A DNA stretch of 64,000 nt from Allofournierella sp. GTDB taxonomy: Bacteria; Bacillota; Clostridia; Oscillospirales; Ruminococcaceae. Of this stretch, positions 61,505 to 64,000 are shown in pieces. How positions within the stretch are numbered: position 1 is the first letter of the stretch; each line of letters opens with the position of its first letter. A program made the translations under genes and the position numbers. The stretch is from contig JAHHRU010000006.1 in assembly GCA_020025635.1 (NCBI GenBank), forward strand, positions 57,057 through 121,056. Direction: 5' to 3'. The notes beneath the pieces were generated by a model that made no database searches, was not told the origin of the DNA, and saw nothing but the letters and a program-made list of their open reading frames with translations.

Positions 61505-62335
61505 GTGAAGAAACTGTTGTATGTTTTTCTTTCCTCTTTCTTTGTTTTGAGCCTTGCCGGCTGCGGCAGGGCCGCCAAAGCCCCCGCAGACCCGGCTCCC
61601 GTCGAAAGCGGTCAGCGGACAAGCCTTTTCACCCTTGTGGAAGGGGCCGGCACCGACACCCTTCTGCTGGCGGGCGAAACCGCCGGCGAGGTGTTCACGC
61701 TGGATGCCGAAGACCTGTGCCTTTTTCAGGATGGCAGCAGGGCCGAACCTTCGGCCCTGCAGAACGGCCAGCAGCTGGAAGTGGCCTTTGAAAGCCTGGA
61801 CGAAGGCTTTCCCGCCGCCGTTTTAGGGGCCAAAACGGCCAGCATCCAGCCCTGCCGCGGGTATTTTGACCTTTGCGGGCTGTATCTTCAGGTTTTGGAG
61901 GACCTTTGGGGCGATGAGCCTGCCCTCAATGATGCGGTGAAATTCATCAATGTGGATCTTTCCACGGCACCGGGAAATCTGACCGAGGGCGAAAAGGCCG
62001 CCATTGCCCACGTTTTTGCCCAGCGCCATGGGGCCAGGGCCCTGACCCTGACCTATGAGCAGCTGGGGGCCCAGGGGTATCTGGGCAAGGCCACCACCGC
62101 AACCGACGGCACCCTCTTTTACACAGACGGTTTCCGGGAGGGGCTTTCCTTTTCCATTTCCCCTGCTGTGGATCATTTTTCAAGCCCCACCCGGCTTTGG
62201 TTCTCTGCCCAGAAATACGCCGGCCCGCTGGCCGCTGTTTTCTTTGAGGAATGCTCCGCTTTCTGGCCGGAGGGCAAAAGCTGGGCCGACGGCAAAGCCG
62301 CCGGCTACACGGTGGAAAGCTATGCGGTTTCTTAA
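61505..62335 (+). CDS. Lipoprotein of unknown function in the ECF operon
   Basis: A 276-residue lipoprotein (signal ending LAGC, Cys 20). The rest shows no known motif; segments such as LTLTYEQLGAQGYLG are common in uncharacterised clostridial lipoproteins. Start GTG at 61505, with GGAAAGGA upstream (spacing 11); two ATGs further upstream overlap or precede the ribosome site. 31 bp after the candidate anti-sigma gene. Confidence 0.72.
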   Translation: MKKLLYVFLSSFFVLSLAGCGRAAKAPADPAPVESGQRTSLFTLVEGAGTDTLLLAGETAGEVFTLDAEDLCLFQDGSRAEPSALQNGQQLEVAFESLDEGFPAAVLGAKTASIQPCRGYFDLCGLYLQVLEDLWGDEPALNDAVKFINVDLSTAPGNLTEGEKAAIAHVFAQRHGARALTLTYEQLGAQGYLGKATTATDGTLFYTDGFREGLSFSISPAVDHFSSPTRLWFSAQKYAGPLAAVFFEECSAFWPEGKSWADGKAAGYTVESYAVS

Positions 62336-62353
62336 AAGAAAGGGGGCATTTTC

Positions 62354-62593
62354 ATGAAGATCCCAATGCGTTTGCGGGTGGCGCTGATTGCCGGCGCAGT
62401 GCTTTTGCTGCTGTTCCTTCTGCTGCCCGGCCGCACCGTTTATCTGGACGAGGGCACCACAACCTATTCGGCCCCGCTTTACTCCATCACCCACTGGTGC
62501 TCACCCGACGGGAAGCAGGGCACCGAGGTGTGCCTTTTGCCGCACCTTTTGAACCAGCCCATCTATTCCAGCGTGCAGCAGGCCGGCGCCTGA
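62354..62593 (+). CDS. Small membrane-anchored protein, last in ECF operon
   Basis: A 79-residue protein with an N-terminal hydrophobic segment (about 8-25, VALIAGAVLLLLFLLLPG) and a short extracytoplasmic part with two Cys (HWCSPDGKQGTEVCLLP), which could form a disulfide. AAAGGGGG precedes the ATG. Not a recognised family. Confidence 0.62.
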   Translation: MKIPMRLRVALIAGAVLLLLFLLLPGRTVYLDEGTTTYSAPLYSITHWCSPDGKQGTEVCLLPHLLNQPIYSSVQQAGA

Positions 62594-62672
62594 CCATTTA
62601 AAAATCACAAAAACCGGGCACACCCAAAAGCTCATGCCGGATAAGGAAGTAATTTAGAAAAACACTGAAATC

Positions 62673-62713
62673 AAAAAACGGAGTGTATCGAAAATGGATA
62701 CACTCCGTTTTTT
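62673..62713. terminator. Terminator near the AT-rich island
   Basis: A perfect 17-bp stem (62673-62689 with 62697-62713), loop of 7, with A6/T6 at the ends; works on both strands, ending the ECF operon and the leftward PPOX-like gene. Confidence 0.92.
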
Positions 62714-62771
62714 GTCATATAACTGCCCGATAAAATGGAATTGGATCAACTTTATTTAAGATCATCCAACA

Positions 62772-63206
62772 TCAGTCCATGGTAAAATCTATATCATATC
62801 TTGTACCGTGGGAGAATAACACGCCTTCGGTAAGCTGAATACATAGAATGCATGTATTCGGATCTTCTTCATTTATATGTCCGTTGTTATACCAAGAGGC
62901 AAACGCTTTTCGAAGGCTTTTTGCGATCTCCTTGTTTTTCTCTTCCAAAATGTGGCCTAAATTCCTTCCGACGCCGTGTGCAGTAAACCATTCTCCACAA
63001 ATTGAAACATTCGAATTTTTTTCAATTTGCTTCATTTTTCCAGACGATGCATCTGTAATAACATAAAACGCACCCTCTTGATAATAACTGTTTACCGCAC
63101 GGACATATGGAATCGTACCATTCGCCGTTGCAAGTGCAATGAGTGTATCATGATTAAACCGCTCGTTCATTATTTCTTGTGCTTTTTGAGGAAAGTTCCC
63201 GTTCAT
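62772..63206 (-). CDS. Pyridoxamine-5'-phosphate oxidase-like flavin-binding protein
   Basis: A 144-residue split-barrel protein. QEIMNERFNHDTLIALATANGTIPYVRAVNSYY, FYVITDASSGKMKQIEKNSNVSICGEWFTAHGVG match the general PPOX-like pattern (FMN binding by the KM-QI region). Likely a small flavoprotein of unknown substrate. The start at 63206 follows AAGGGAG. GC content is clearly lower than its neighbours (AT-rich codons such as AAA, AAT, ATT), suggesting recent transfer. Confidence 0.82.
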   Translation of the reverse strand: MNGNFPQKAQEIMNERFNHDTLIALATANGTIPYVRAVNSYYQEGAFYVITDASSGKMKQIEKNSNVSICGEWFTAHGVGRNLGHILEEKNKEIAKSLRKAFASWYNNGHINEEDPNTCILCIQLTEGVLFSHGTRYDIDFTMD

Positions 63207-63292
63207 TTTTATTCTCCCTTCTATACAGCTTCTCTGTGTCACCTTTGCGAGCATACGGTTTATACTCCCGCAAAGATAAAACAGTGCAATCG

Positions 63293-63310
63293 TTAGGAAC
63301 AAGTTCCTAA
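63293..63310. promoter_or_regulatory. Inverted repeat TTAGGAAC-aa-GTTCCTAA
   Basis: A perfect 8-bp inverted repeat with a 2-bp spacer about 90 bp before the PPOX-like start. It lies near a weak leftward promoter (TTGCAC, spacer 19, TATAAA). A candidate operator; the regulator is not in the window. Confidence 0.5.
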
Positions 63311-63367
63311 AACCTTTTTGAAAAATGCTTCCTTACGGGGTATATCTCAAAGGGTGTGTCCGGTTTT

Positions 63368-63928
63368 TTATGTAGAGCTCAAGGCCTTTGCTCTTTGGGC
63401 TTTGCGGTTTAAAATGCGCACGATGCGGCAGCGGTTATACCGCTGCATGGCCGCCAGCATCAGGTCCACCAGAGCGGTGCCCGCTGAGGCCAGCAGGTTC
63501 AGCGCAAAGCCGCCGGTCCAGCGGGTGAAAAACAGCGGCGCAAAGCTCAGCAGGGCGTTTGCCTCATGCACCCGTTCCGACTGGCACATGGTCTGGGCAA
63601 TTTCATCCTTTGTGTGCAGCTTGGAATCAAAGGTGGAAGGGTCGTAGGTGGGCATTTTGTCTTTCCAATGGCGGATGCCCAGCTTTTGATAAAGCTTCAT
63701 CTCCCAGTCCGCCACCTGATACCACCGCCGGTTATAATCCGCATGGTTGTGCATTTTGGCATTGCACACATTGCTCACAAACAGCCGCATATAGCAGTGA
63801 TAAAAGCACAGCCAAAGCGGCAGGGCCGCCAGGCGCAGCAGGGCATTCCGGGTGAAGCGATACCCGGCGGCCAGTGCCGCCGACAGCACCCCGCAGCAAA
63901 GCGCAATGCGTTTTAAAATCACAAACAT
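63368..63928 (-). CDS. CrtO-like membrane acyltransferase (glycosyl-diaponeurosporenoate acyltransferase family)
   Basis: A 186-residue membrane protein with hydrophobic segments near 6-22, 33-48 and 120-150. The segment ADWEMKLYQKLGIRHWKDKMPTY, then ...ERVHEANALLSFAP, resembles the CrtO family (WKD-P motif and a later ER-EAN-type motif). In staphylococci this family acylates glycosylated carotenoid; no carotenoid genes are here, so the substrate is probably another lipid. AGGAG precedes the ATG. Confidence 0.6.
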   Translation of the reverse strand: MFVILKRIALCCGVLSAALAAGYRFTRNALLRLAALPLWLCFYHCYMRLFVSNVCNAKMHNHADYNRRWYQVADWEMKLYQKLGIRHWKDKMPTYDPSTFDSKLHTKDEIAQTMCQSERVHEANALLSFAPLFFTRWTGGFALNLLASAGTALVDLMLAAMQRYNRCRIVRILNRKAQRAKALSST

Positions 63929-63942
63929 CTTTTTTCTCCTGT

Positions 63943-63955
63943 TTCACAAAGTGAA
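63943..63955. promoter_or_regulatory. Inverted repeat TTCAC-aaa-GTGAA
   Basis: A perfect 5-bp repeat with 3-bp spacer, 15 bp upstream of the acyltransferase start, overlapping the leader. Confidence 0.4.
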
Positions 63956-63963
63956 TTGTCAAA

Positions 63964-63980
63964 CTAAGTGCAACACTTAG
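63964..63980. promoter_or_regulatory. Inverted repeat CTAAGTG-caa-CACTTAG
   Basis: A perfect 7-bp inverted repeat with a 3-bp spacer, about 20 bp centre to centre from the preceding repeat. It shares the GTG-N3-CAC core, so the pair may be tandem operators. Confidence 0.45.
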
Positions 63981-64000
63981 CGAGTTCAAAGTCCCACAGC

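Overview
The window looks like the chromosome of a GC-rich (roughly 58-60 percent by eye) anaerobic Clostridia-type Firmicute, most likely an Oscillospirales/Ruminococcaceae relative. The reasons are strong AGGAGG ribosome binding sites, consensus sigma-A promoters (TTGnnn-17-TATAAT), compact GC-rich hairpin terminators, an mre-pbp2-minD-mgsA block, a ZapA/U32 pair, DUF4321 and DUF3048 proteins, a SleC-type cortex-lytic enzyme and a prolyl-tRNA synthetase with the C-terminal zinc domain. I see no rRNA, CRISPR array, insertion sequence or phage structural gene. One tRNA-Lys is present.

Layout. 149-3867 (minus): three tandem DUF3048 lipoproteins. 4083-9302: tRNA-Lys, PfkB-type sugar kinase, pentapeptide-repeat protein, MATE exporter, Bax-inhibitor-1 membrane protein, HemW. 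9382-13522 (minus): a CPSF-type metallo-beta-lactamase nuclease, then an SsuABC-like ABC importer operon divergent from a Crp/Fnr regulator (13653) that is followed by a glycosyltransferase and a flavin reductase-like protein. 16079-17822: DegV and a phosphoesterase. 17921-32099 (all minus): EamA transporter, a redoxin-fold protein without its cysteines, NadE, MgsA, MinD, PBP2, MreD, MreC, MreB, Maf, DUF4321, dUTPase, U32 protease/RlhA-like and ZapA. This is a cell-shape, division and nucleotide-hygiene block.

32425-40695 (plus) is central carbon metabolism: glycogen phosphorylase and a GH13 amylase, then pgk-tpiA-gpmI. These would feed glycogen or maltodextrin units into lower glycolysis. 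40927-44254 holds a PsiE-like membrane protein, dapF (minus), acpP and proS. 44324-50716 (minus) holds a GH123/DUF4091 hexosaminidase-like enzyme, two coupled lipoproteins, TcdA and a LacX-type mutarotase. 50867-54194 encodes a SleC-like enzyme with six peptidoglycan-binding repeats, overlapping an M15 peptidase. 55145-59365 holds GreA, a small membrane protein, a glycerophosphodiesterase (minus) and an OmpR/histidine kinase pair. 59495-62593 is an ECF sigma operon with a membrane anchored candidate anti-sigma factor, a lipoprotein and a small membrane protein. The right end carries an AT-rich pyridoxamine-oxidase-like gene, probably acquired, and a CrtO-like membrane acyltransferase, each with inverted repeats upstream.

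Nothing here is a clear new defence or mobile system. The observations most worth follow-up are the expanded SleC/M15 cassette, the redoxin with lost catalytic cysteines, a solitary MinD apparently starting at CTG, the palindrome-controlled Crp/ABC locus, the cytoplasmic GH123 with helically phased direct repeats at its promoter, and the ECF operon. All functional calls are from reading translated sequence and remembered family motifs; no database search was run.
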